DNA of 64,000 nucleotides from Neonectria sp. B-13 (Eukaryota; Ascomycota; Sordariomycetes; Hypocreales; Nectriaceae). Made by a program: the position numbers and the translations under genes. The stretch is taken from contig NOKP01000011.1 of assembly GCA_002682825.1 (NCBI GenBank), positions 744,420-808,419 of the forward strand, in the 5' to 3' direction. Numbering within the stretch: position 1 is the first letter of the stretch; each line of letters begins with the position of its first letter. Below the pieces are notes generated by a model that made no database searches, was not told the DNA's origin, and worked only from the letters and a program-made list of their open reading frames with translations. Below are positions 53,899 through 64,000 of the stretch, piece by piece.

Positions 53899-56800
53899 GA
53901 TTGCGGGCGGCCCTCAGGCAGTGAAGGTTCCTAGGAATGCCTTGGAACCATCAAGAGAGGCGGACGGACGACGTAACAGGCCCGTCGCGGGGTGGTCGAT
54001 GGCGTGTTGTGTTTGTTGTTTGCCCTGGGACGAGCGACCTTGGGGATGGTGGGTGATTAAAGTTGGCGTGCCGCGCGGAAAGCTGCGTGTGGCCGGCTTG
54101 CGAGGCGTGCGTGAGGCGTGCTGCTGCAAGGAGAAGGAGAAGGAGACGCAGACACAGACGGACAGGGAAGGAGGTCCAAGCAGAAAAAAAGACAGAGCAG
54201 GCCCGGCTGCAAAAGAAATTTGACGAAATGCGCACCGGCAAAGATTGGACAAGAGGAGGGAAAGAGGGAAAAGAAGGAATGAGCGATGCAAGATTGAAGC
54301 CGAGCGACAACCTATAGAATTAGAAGCAGTGAGAAGCTCGTCCAAGTCAACGACGTCAACAAGAGTAACAACAGTTGAAATTGAGAAGCTTGGTTTAAGA
54401 AGCCGAGGCCGTGTTGTTGTCCCTGCGTTGCGCGCGTGGTGGAGTGCGCAGCAGCCGTAGTGCGTGCGGGTGCTGCAGGTCGGTACAGTGGCTACAGCGT
54501 CGCAGTGTCGTGCAGCAGATGCCGCAATGTTTTCCGGGAGCGGGTGCTGAGCACGCTGGAATGGAACCCTGGGACCTGCGAGACAGCGGCCTTGTTGATC
54601 ATTCCCAATTGGCGGCGCAGTGGGTGCTGAACCGTGAATGGGCGTGCTGAGCGCTAATAGGAGGTGCGTGCCGCTGGCGGGTTTGTTCTGCGGCGTCCGG
54701 CGTGCGAAGAATCGGAGCTATGGACGGTGCCTCCGAAGTTCGAACTGCTCCCGTCGTATCCCAGGTCGACGGTGTGACGGTGAGACGCGCGCGCCAAAGA
54801 GACAGTTCCTTTCGGTCCGGTGGAGTCGTTCCTGGAGAGGGCTTGACAAGTCTGGCTTCCAGAACAGACACGGATCGACCGATTAGGGATGCGGCGGTGA
54901 CCACTGAAGGGACTATTTTGGCTCGGGAGTAGTAATTAGGTATAGGTCGCCGGTGGACGGTGGACGGCACCTGAGATATGGGACCGGGTAGCGCCCCGAA
55001 AGACAGGTGATCGAGATGACAACGAACAAGAACAAAAACGAAGGACAAATTAACGAGCGCGAGAACAGGTGATATGAGGCCCAATAGGTACTGAAAATCA
55101 AGGACGACGATTACGCTCCGCTGCTCCAAAGGGCAAAGGCGGTCTGCAGGCGAGTCCAGGAGAAGGAGAAAGGGGAACAGGCCGACGACGAGTTGAACGA
55201 CAGACAAGGCGGAACAAGGCCAGCAAGGAAATGAGACGACGCAGTACGATGAAGCGACTAAAAAGAAGCGAGGGGGAGCGAGGGGAAGGTGGCAGGTCGG
55301 GGCGATGATTGGGCCAGGAGAGCCTGCAGCAGAAACAGCAGAGGATCCGACTACTGCTAGTACGTCGTAGCTGACGAGCCGCTGAGGGGCAGGCAGCCTT
55401 GTAACTTATAACAAGTAGTGGTACTAACGTCGTCCGTGTGCTAGCCTGTTCGGTATCGCGTCGATTATTGGTGTAGGGTATCCGTACCTGAAGCAGAAGA
55501 TGAGAAAGAGGGACTTGAGAAAAAGGATGACAAGGAAAAGGTGCCGGCTCCGAGAGAGTGGCAGAGACAAAACGATGGACGGGAAGAGAAGAGGATGTAA
55601 GGAGACAGAGACGAGCTACCCAGACGTGCGTTTTCTTCCTTTGTTTCCATCTCTTCTGCTTTCTTTTCTTCGTGTCAATGCTGGGTCAGTTAATGAGTAG
55701 GGGCGCCCAGACCGCGAAACATGGTCCAGCAGGTGAGCTGTGCGCCGCCTGTGGAAGCTGCCTTTTCCCCAGCCGCTGGTCTCAGCTGAACGAAGAAAGC
55801 TCGAGTGCTGTATCCGCACTACGTGTACTCATATCCACGAGAGTCCCGTCTGGACGACGTCGAGCTCATGTCTCCTGGGCTTGTATCTCTCGGGCTTTGT
55901 GGATATGTCTGGGCAGCTGCAGCGCACCTGATGATTTCCCCCTGCGCCGACTGGAGACCAGTGCTACGCACGAATGCACACAGCCTCTCAGGTCAACCAT
56001 GGTTCACGGCCAGTTCCAGGAGGTACTTTGCGCCGCAGGCTGCTTACGGCTAAGGCCTGGGTACCTTGGCTGGCTGGACTCGCTGGCAGCTAGGGTTGGG
56101 AGAAGCTGGGTGGGGGAGTCAAGGAGGGTGGAACGTGGAGAGTGGGACGTGGGACAAGGGACCGGACCTGGACATGGGACATCGGATGTGGGACGTGGAA
56201 CAACGCTGACGCTTGCTTCGTTAGCCAGGTACCGAACAGGTACTATTGGGCTGTCGCAAGCCACTCTCCGGGGGCCCAGTCAGCTGGAGTGCAGGGCCTG
56301 GACTTCTGCTGCGGCTCTCAGTCCTCCTGTGTGAATGTGCACAAACGCCGGTTCCTCCCAGCTAATTGTATACACCTACTTTCAAGAAGGACCCCCGTCC
56401 GGCGCCGGCCTGGTCCTGGTCCTGGAATCCTCGGTTTCTGAATGCCATACCATCCTGCATGTCCATCCGCATGTCCATCGGCCTGCAAAACCCCGGTTCC
56501 CGGTCTCGCGATGCCAACATCCGCATCGCAATGGCCGCGAGCAGATCCGTGGCCCCGGCCTGGCGAGGAGATGATACGGGAATGCGCTAATTGGCTCTAT
56601 GGATAAAGGGAATTTGCATGTCATAACTTATTAGTATGCACACAATGAGGTATGCATGCATCATTGTCTTTTATCACTCGAGACCTGTCTTGGAAAACGG
56701 AGCCAGGTGCCAGGGTCTGACCCAGGACGGTAGAGGGGTTGATGGCCATTGGTCGCACATGTCTGAGAGTCAAAGTATCAAAAACATCTCACGTGTCAAT

Positions 56801-59800
56801 AAACATCCAAGTCGGCCCTGTCCAATCAGCGTCTCCAATGCCCGCAAGTAAACAATGTGCGCACGCTCACCCGGTGATAAGGCACATCGGCTGCGAGGCA
56901 ACATGGGCGAGATGGTGTGAAGTAAACACCGCTCATCAGTGATCATTCCTCCAGTTGCCGCCTTCTCTGGCTTACTCCGTACTTTCGCTGCCATGCGCCC
57001 TCAATGCCTCGCTCCACTACTGCTGATACCGGGTGTGATAGGGCCAACCCAGATGCTCCCCCTGCCAGATGCCTGGCCCTGAACCTGATGGAGGAGGGGC
57101 TCACCGGGGCTTATGGCAGTGAGCACCGAGAAAAGAAAAGCATTCGGGCTAAGATCTCCCCTAGCTGCCGTTGGACGGCGAGATGAGGGCTCGCTCAACG
57201 CCATCGGAGTTCGCGCACGCAATAGGCTGAGAACCCAGCCCTGTCCCGAAGCCAATGGATCCGGTCCGTCGCCACTGGCCCATGATACTTGACAGATCAG
57301 ATGACGGCTACTTTCGAGAATGAGAAGAAGCTGTATCAGAGTCTCAGCTTGTTTCTCTCTCTCTTTATCAGCCCGAATCTCCCTCCCTTCCTCCCACAGC
57401 CCCCCAGCCAAGGCCTGGACGGAAGGCAAGGTCCTGCCATGGGGCAGCTTAATTACCGACCCCGACAGCAGAAGCAAGGATGCCGGGGGGGGCTGCAAAG
57501 GATTGAAACCTTTGAGCCTTGGAGCCTTTGAGGCGGTACAGAGACGAGCTTGGTGATGACGACTCGGGAATGCCCCCATCGTCCGTGGTCGTCCCAGACT
57601 CCCAGAATAGTTTTCGGCTCTCACATATTTGGCCTTGACCCCAACATTCCGTCATTATAACAACAGCCAAAACCTACGCACGCCCCGAGGACGAAAGGCG
57701 CCCCCGCTCTGTCCCCCCCCCATCGGTGATTCGGTCCCCCGTCGCATAACACTTCATCTCATTTCTCTCCCCAGAACGACCCCAACAGGGGGCGTTCCCA
57801 CTGGCCAATTACGTACAACCATCAGTCCTAGCCGGGCGTTGCGGTACGTACCCGGACCTGGCCGCAACGGCTTCTCATTCGTGGCGCTGCGCCGTGTGGG
57901 CCTGGCGATGGTGGGTTCTGTTGTATTTCCCCCGTCGTGTTGCTCATTCATCTGAGGTGATCGGATCTCTGGCCCATTGATCGACTGGGCGTGATTGGGA
58001 AAACCCTCATGCCTCTTGGCATCAATTCATGCAGTGTGACACGATAATCCCGGTAAAGATGGGAGATGATGGATCCGGGTGTCTCTCAAGCCAACGGCTG
58101 CCTAACATTTTCAGCATGAGATGCCACATCGCGCAGACACGTCACGCATCAAGATGCCCATCCCGCCGAGAAGCAATATGCATGCCTTCATGTGTCGTGT
58201 GAATCGTTGATGACCACCGCCATGGCAGACAAAAACAAGGCGTCCTTCTCAAGATTGCCGATCGGCGTCATTGTCAATGGACGAACGGCGTCCACCCGTT
58301 AGCGCGTTATGTGTCTGGTGTGAACCTCGGTCCAGTCAGGCTTCGGCGTAGTCATGAGTTTCCCTTCAAAATCCCCATACGGCTCCTTCTAATTAATGGT
58401 GTTTCTGGCGGGGGCCAGTCGTAATATTCGGGCGCCAGAGTGCACACCGGGTCCCGTTGCGGCGTTGATGGCTTGCTTTCGAGGACTGAACTTTTGCTCA
58501 GCTCAATTAGTTTCACGCCATGTCTTTTGATCATTCTCAGGCTGTTCAGCACTGCAACTGCTTTGCTGAATGTTTAAGATGCTTAATATCTAGCGTACAA
58601 TCCACTGAAACAAACAAGACTCAACGAACGGCTACCTTTTCAGAGTCCATGTTCGTGGAGTCTACCCTGGACAATAAAATAATTACAAAAATCCAGCAAT
58701 TGACCATATTCCGATCAAAATTGTGGGAACGGGGCGGATTGTGTGTGTCCAGTTGATCTGGTGAATGGTTTAAGCATTAAATAACAATTTTCCTTCTTTT
58801 TTCTTCTTTTTTCTATGGGACAAGATGGACTGAACTTGTGGAGGCGCTTTTATTTCACCCAAACCCTGTCTCATCGACAAAGATACCACCTGATTCTTGA
58901 AGCTAGATCAGTATCACGTTTAAAGGCGCCCAAAGCATTAGCATCTACCTGATTACTACGGGTCTTGTAGGAGGCAACTATATCTATGTGGATGTAACAA
59001 ACCCTGCCCAAAACAGACAGCATGCGCAGGCCATGTACCAGAACTATGTCCACGCGCAAGGCAAAGTCCTACTTTGTACGTATAATTACGTTAATCGCGA
59101 TCGGCTTTTCAGATGGCCCGAGGGAATTTTATGGCCCGATTTAATGTCTGTGTGTTGTCGTGAAGTCATGGAAAACCACTGACCTGTTCCACTGTTGCCC
59201 TACTTGTCGTCTGGAGGGAATACATTCTGTATGTTGTCTTTGTACTCTTTGGAAATGCTGTCATATTTTGAGCCCACCCAAGAGAGAGACAACTAGATCT
59301 GTAACTGGTTCGTCTGGGAGTGACCGTACCGGGTCATATGGAAGTGGTCCTACCAAGTTATCTTCATCCTGGATTTCCGTTTCGCAGCGGGCATACCCTG
59401 TGTATGCCGCTAATACCTTGTTGTGCAAGTTGGTGTAGGCGCGGTTTTGATCAAAAGAAAAATTGATCGTTTTGGCTGGCTAGGAGGCGATAATCTGTAC
59501 ACGTTATGCTCGAGAAAGGTTCCGTTCGCGTTCGTGGTTGCTCTCCAGTCGATGGAGGCTCGGCCAAAACTCTGCGTGCCAACGGGCGGGTGCCCTTCTG
59601 AGCAGATACTCAGGGGTTGGTGATCCATCTCTATCTTCTGAGAGCCAAGAGACGGTGTTGAAGTATGATTCGCGTGCGTTTTTGTTGTCCCGAGAAGAAG
59701 TATCAAGCATGATCTGGGGTACAGCTGAAACGGAGCTCGACGTGAAGGTGACGGGATGACATGCAAAAGGAAACAAAACTCGACGTGATGGTGGAGCAAA

Positions 59801-61770
59801 GTTAAGAGCCAAGGTGAAGCCGGAAGAGCGAGTTGTGTATTGGGTGCAGTGATGAAGAAGGCAAGGTTGTGCTCTGCGCCAAACACGCCTTGATGTACCC
59901 AGCCCGTTGTGAATGGCACTTGCTTCCAACGCACCAGCTGAACCTCACGATTGTATTGAACCCAACACCAAGCCAAATACAAGCCCATCTCTCAATCCAT
60001 CTTTAGCATCAGAATGTTCCTGCCTTCCTATGTCCCCGCAGTTAACCAGCCCCAGGGTGCAAGTCAAACATCGCTTGGACGGACAAATGGCGCTGGTGAC
60101 GTTACCGGGAATGGCCGGTTGGTCAAAATGCCAAGTTATGACGAAGATTTTGGAGTAGGTTTCAGGATCAATGGAGGATTTCTAGTTGTGAATGCTCGCA
60201 TTTGTGTCGTCAGCGAGCGGCCGTTTCTCCCCCGTGTTCAACACTTGCGGGATTCAACTGTGCTGAACTCGGAGGTACCTACGCAAAATCATCCTCAACC
60301 CCTTTCCCAGGTCTAACAATTATCAGGCTTACACGTGCCCCTTCTACTCTGAACTCGCGGCTTTGAGAGGTAGAATGGGCCTCCTAGATGACAGCTGACT
60401 TGAATAGATCGCCCTTTTCCGCAACAAGCCTTACATGAGCACGGGACGTCTGCTGGTTCTCCAGGTGGAGAGACAATGTCAGAGAAACCCACAAGTACAT
60501 CTGAACCTAGCCTGTCGTTTGTGTGTTAAATCGCACATTGATAAACCCCGTGACGTGGGAAAAGTCCAACCGTGAGAGGATGCTGTCGATTTCCAACTTT
60601 CTTTCAGGTCCGTATGAGGTGTCTTTTAACATCGCTCCCCTTGAACTGGGTTCAGCCTAGTCAACGGATTATCTGAACGTTTGGCGTGAATGGGGCGAAG
60701 TCCTCGGTGTTGGTTTCGACTCGCTCGTACGGTCCGCGGTCAAGAAGGCCCGCAGATTCTCAAGCGCCTCGGCTCTCGCCGTCGGCTTCGAGTTGAGATA
60801 TATTTGCTGCCCAGAGGCCGCCGCGCATTTCATGCTGGTCTCGATCTTCTCTAGGAGTGCGCAATTCATGCATTCTATCTCGAATGGTCAATATCATGCT
60901 ATGCCGCGATACGGTGGTGGTTGATAGTAACGGTGAAGCCGTGCATGACCTGCATATAGTGGGTGGGGAGCAGGAGGGCAAGGCAAGAGATCAATAAGTG
61001 GCGATTGACGGTTGAGGTGAAACTGTGCAAATGATCGCTTGTTAGCGAGAGGCGAGGGTATAGACCGATTCTCGACTTGTTTAGGAATATTCGCTTCCTA
61101 TCTTCACGACAACGGGAAGTGGATAATAATACCTCCAAAGATCTTTGTAGGACCCGCAAACGTGTTGCAGAGGAATTGTAGAATCACCACAGGCTGACAC
61201 CTTACCGCACTCAATAAGATAGAGGACAAAAGTAATACCCCGGCGTTTGCCTTGTACAAACAAGGTCACTCTGGTTGTCACAGAGTTAGTTGTTCCGGAG
61301 CGGTACTTCCCAGAAGAGATCAGAGTCGAGGATGGAAGCGGGGTAATCGTTTCACGCGGAAGAAAAACAGCATAAGTACTAGAACCCATCGTTCTTCATA
61401 AATCACTCCAAGGGAAACGTATTCCTACACATACACACACTACCCCCAAGCCCTGCTTACACGGTATGTTGTCAAGCAACACAAACACTGGCGGGAACAC
61501 TGGCGGGACTTCTGGAGGAGCTACAAACCCAGAATACACCCAAGAGCAGAAGGACGCTGGGTACCTGATTAAAGTAAGTGAATCGTTGGGCATGGCAGAT
61601 GCTCTGCCTCCCGATTTTCCTACGGAGCTCACGTGTTTGTGTGGCTGTCTGACCGTAACTTTAGTGGACGTAAGACGTAAGGGACTCCCTCCTCCCTCAC
61701 ACTCGCTGGGTCCAACAAATAAGCCAACGCCATCGCACATGGATAGAAGCCTCACGAACCACACCGCGCC
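53899..61770. other. long gene-poor stretch
   Basis: About 7.9 kb without a supported protein gene. The left part should be the ApsA promoter and leader. Features seen: a GTGGGAC-type degenerate repeat (about 56129-56200), pyrimidine runs (TTCTTTTTTCTTC, about 58795-58815), and low-content open frames. On the minus strand, 61389 (MGSSTYAVFLPRETITP) followed by a possible GTAAGG donor near 61205, and an open stretch 60869..60669 (EKIETSMKCAAASGQQIY), could be exons of one small gene, but the junctions could not be fixed. No tRNA- or rRNA-like structure was found. Confidence 0.45.
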
Positions 61771-63302
61771 ATGGATTGGGACGATTGTATCGAACGCGAC
61801 CACTACGAACAGGCCGTGTTGTGGAACTACAAGTTCAACCAAGTGAAGGGAGAAACGTTGACAAACTGGGTGTCGACTTTCCGCGACGGTTTTCCTTGCC
61901 GGCTCGATGGGGATGCCTGTGGTTCGTTCAATTGGTGTTGCAAGGTACGCTTCGACGATGATGTGCAGTGGATGGTACGATTCTCCGTACCTGGAAGGGT
62001 CATGAACGGTGATGAGAAGGTGAGGCATGAGGTGGCCACAATGCGAGCCATCCGCCAGAATACTACCATCCCAGTTCCTCAAGTCAGAGCCTGGGGGTTG
62101 GCAGGAGACAACCCTCTGGGCTTAGGACCGTTTATCATCGCCGACTTCATTGAAGGCGAGTCTCTTGGTGCCATTCTCAAAGATCCCGAATCAGAAACCC
62201 TGCGATCAGACCTCACCGAGGAAGCCTTCAACACGATCTATCGGCAGATCGCTAGGTTCCTTTTGGAACTCTCGAAGCTCAATTTTCCTCGGATCGGTAG
62301 CTTATCTACGACCAACGACGATGGCTTTGGGGCGATGGTCGATTCGCGTCCTGTGACATTACGAGCGCACGAAATCCTTAGCCATGGGGGTGTTGACGTG
62401 AACTGTACGTTCAATCTCATGCTCGTCTCTTGGATTAGTTCCGATCCTCATCAATTCTAGCCCCACCGGCGACGACATACTCGTCAACTACAGAATACTT
62501 CTCCCATGTAGCTAGGCAGGGGAACCAACACCTACGGGAGCAGCTGAATTCAGTGGATGATGAGGACGATGCAAAGCGAAAGTATGTCTACTCTGGTCAC
62601 TTTAAAGCGCTGATTCCCCGCTTTGTTTCGCCACGGTATGACGAGGGGCCCTTCAAGCTTATTTGCGACGATTTCCGCCCAGGAAACATGATCGTCAACA
62701 ACCGGTGGGATCTCAAAATCGTTGGGGTTATCGACTGGGAGTGGTCGTATGTCGGACCATACCAGCTCTTATTTTCGCCGCCACGATGGCTTCTGCTCGA
62801 AAGGCCGGACGCCGGGTACGGCGAAGATAAGCATTCCATGCGTTTGAGATACATGGATTACTTCCAGAGATTCATGCGGGCACTGGAAGAGGAGGAAAAA
62901 ATGATGCAAGACAACAAGCTTGGGGCTGCGGCAAATGGAGATACGGAAGCCACGCTTTCAACACTGATGCGACAATCCATGACTGATGGCAAGTTCTGGT
63001 TTCACGAGCTAGTTTACTCGTGCTTCAACGGGCCCGATGCCATAGCCTGGGAGCAGCTCCGTGCCATGATTCCTCTCCGTGAAGACGTTGCAACGGCCTC
63101 AGAGGAGATGCATGATTTCACCCGGATGAAGATGAAGCATTTGGCTACGTACAACCTGGCGTGGGCTAAGAGGAAGGAGGAAATTGCCGAGCAGGATGCT
63201 GAAGTTCGTGCTTTGAGGATGAAGCAGGCAAACGCCAAAAGGCCGATCACCCCGCAACACCTTGGCGACCCCGGCGCCGCTGTTCCTTTGTCGAGAAAAT
63301 AA
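61771..63302 (+). CDS. APH-type phosphotransferase/kinase-like protein (fungal)
   Basis: Exons 61771..62404 and 62461..63302 (intron 62405..62460, 56 bp, GTACGT...TTCTAG) give 491 aa. VRFSVPGRVMNGDEKVRHEV and QNTTIPVPQVRAWG are the N-lobe; LGPFIIADFIEGESL is the hinge region. The catalytic loop reads ICDDFRPGNMIVNN, so the usual His of HxD is Cys, a common variant in this fungal group; VGVIDWEWSYVGP is the metal-binding motif. SPPRWLLLERP and a C-terminal helical region follow. The family phosphorylates small molecules or is uncharacterised; its substrate is unknown. It is distinct from the shorter APH gene at 8221. Confidence 0.9.
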
Positions 63303-63536
63303 TACGAATGCCATTTTCCTTTATATAAAAGAGCCATTAGGTGCCCATTCTGATAGACCAAAGATTACTCTCTTATTTCCTGGAAGTAGACCGGATTCTT
63401 ACGACGCTGAAAGCCAGACGTTGAGGAGTCGATCCCCATGCCGTAACCGACAGTCCCAAGGAGCAGGAAGTCCATTTGACGGCAGCAGACTCCAAGGAGA
63501 GTGTGTCGGGTGACTGCCCGACGACGGCAGAGAGGA
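63303..63536. other. 3' flank of the kinase gene
   Basis: No gene. Contains an AT-rich terminator-like patch at about 63310-63335. The left end of the Helitron relic is not resolved here. Confidence 0.4.
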
Positions 63537-63975
63537 AGGCAGAGATGGGATTGGGTTCTTCAATTCATCCGATCGTTTCGTCAACAGACAGTTGTGGACT
63601 GGCAGGAAAAGTATCTGCTGATGGTCAAGGTAGCCTTGTGGAAGAAATTCGACACCGTCGTAATGCTGGATGAGCAGGTCCGCGCCGCCGGAGACTCGGA
63701 GCTGCGAAGGCCACCAGATCTCGGCCGGTACCGTGCTCCACTTTGGGCATCCGGCTGGGATCCTGCCGGCGACGGAGACGACTCCACTTCGTCGGCATGC
63801 CGCTCGGGACGATTCTGCTGATGCTGATGAGGATCAAAATAGAGTGCCAGCGGAAGCGGCCATGGCAGCAGCACGACGTCACTCGGATGGGCCTGCCGTG
63901 CACAGGTCCAAGGGAGAACGCTGAGCCGGGTGGCGTTGGAACTGCGCGGGACCGGACAACGAATTCTTTATTCTT
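63537..63975 (+). mobile_element. Helitron Pif1-like helicase remnant, internally deleted
   Basis: Four successive pieces in changing frames fit the C-terminal half of fungal Helitron-type Pif1 helicases in the right order. They are: WDWVLQFIRSFRQQTVVDWQ with WKKFDTVVMLDEQVRAAGDS (63537-63710); HQISAGTVLHFGHPAGILP (63712-63785); FVGMPLGTILLMLM with KIECQRKRPWQQHDVTRMGL (63786-63905); and VQGRTLSRVALELRGTG (about 63903-63960). Large parts between the first and second piece, and between the third and fourth, are missing. The element cannot encode an active helicase. The window ends in a pyrimidine tract (TTCTTCTTTGGTC). Confidence 0.75.
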
Positions 63976-64000
63976 CTTTGGTCTTCTTTGTTCTTCTAGG

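Noticed and set aside
55558..56334. 258-codon plus-strand open frame in the gene-poor stretch
   Set aside because: Composition is erratic, with runs such as GTGPGHGTSDVGRGT from a DNA repeat and no domain; not supported as a gene.
63014..63361. Minus-strand open frame of 115 codons
   Set aside because: It is antisense to the second exon of the APH-type kinase, which carries the real motifs.

Overview
The window is nuclear DNA of a filamentous ascomycete (Pezizomycotina, probably Sordariomycetes). The evidence is short GT-AG introns of 41-61 bp with CTRAY-like branch points, intron-poor multi-domain genes, and families typical of moulds: an ApsA/Num1-type cortical protein, an Nvj2/TEX2-type SMP protein, fungal HNH and PD-(D/E)XK proteins, and HSPA12-like Hsp70s. 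Decayed LINE and Helitron pieces, with stop and G-to-A/C-to-T changes that look like repeat-induced point mutation (RIP), point the same way. All functions are read from sequence features and remembered family patterns; no search was run.

Layout. 0-7 kb is core-like: the 5' part of an SMP-domain lipid-transfer protein (-), then a coiled-coil protein (-) divergent from an RBR E3 ubiquitin ligase (+). 7-13.5 kb is accessory: unassigned open stretches, an APH-type kinase (-), a frameshifted fungal HNH gene (+) and a decayed LINE reverse transcriptase (+). An intact single-exon JmjC-like gene follows at 13.6-16 kb. 16-23.2 kb holds a quinone oxidoreductase (-), a frameshifted ArAE_2_N membrane-protein remnant (-), an NAD(P)-dependent reductase (+) and an MFS transporter (+), possibly a small metabolic group.

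23.2-32.1 kb is a relic field: an HNH remnant with Trp changed to stop, the C-terminal domain of a beta-lactamase-like hydrolase, an intact four-exon cysteine-rich secreted protein, a rearranged duplicate of the nearby PD-(D/E)XK gene, a guanylate-kinase-like ORF without its P-loop, the intact PD-(D/E)XK gene, and a kinase-like remnant cut at its catalytic loop. 32.1-44.5 kb is a run of intact lineage-specific-looking genes: Hsp70-like ATPase (-), single-pass membrane protein (+), STAND-N-terminus-like/proline-rich protein (+), kinase-like protein with a 14-residue repeat (-), SRPK-like kinase with a probable GC-AG intron (-), and an F-box-like protein (-).

44.5-64 kb: an isochorismatase-family hydrolase (+), the 2143-aa ApsA/Num1 homologue (-) with about 28 copies of a ~23-residue repeat, a gene-poor stretch of about 7.9 kb, a second APH-type kinase (+), and an internally deleted Helitron helicase remnant at the right edge. 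The most unusual region is 28-44.5 kb. Its gene types recur in fungal accessory regions and non-self-recognition repertoires, but a joint function is only a hypothesis.
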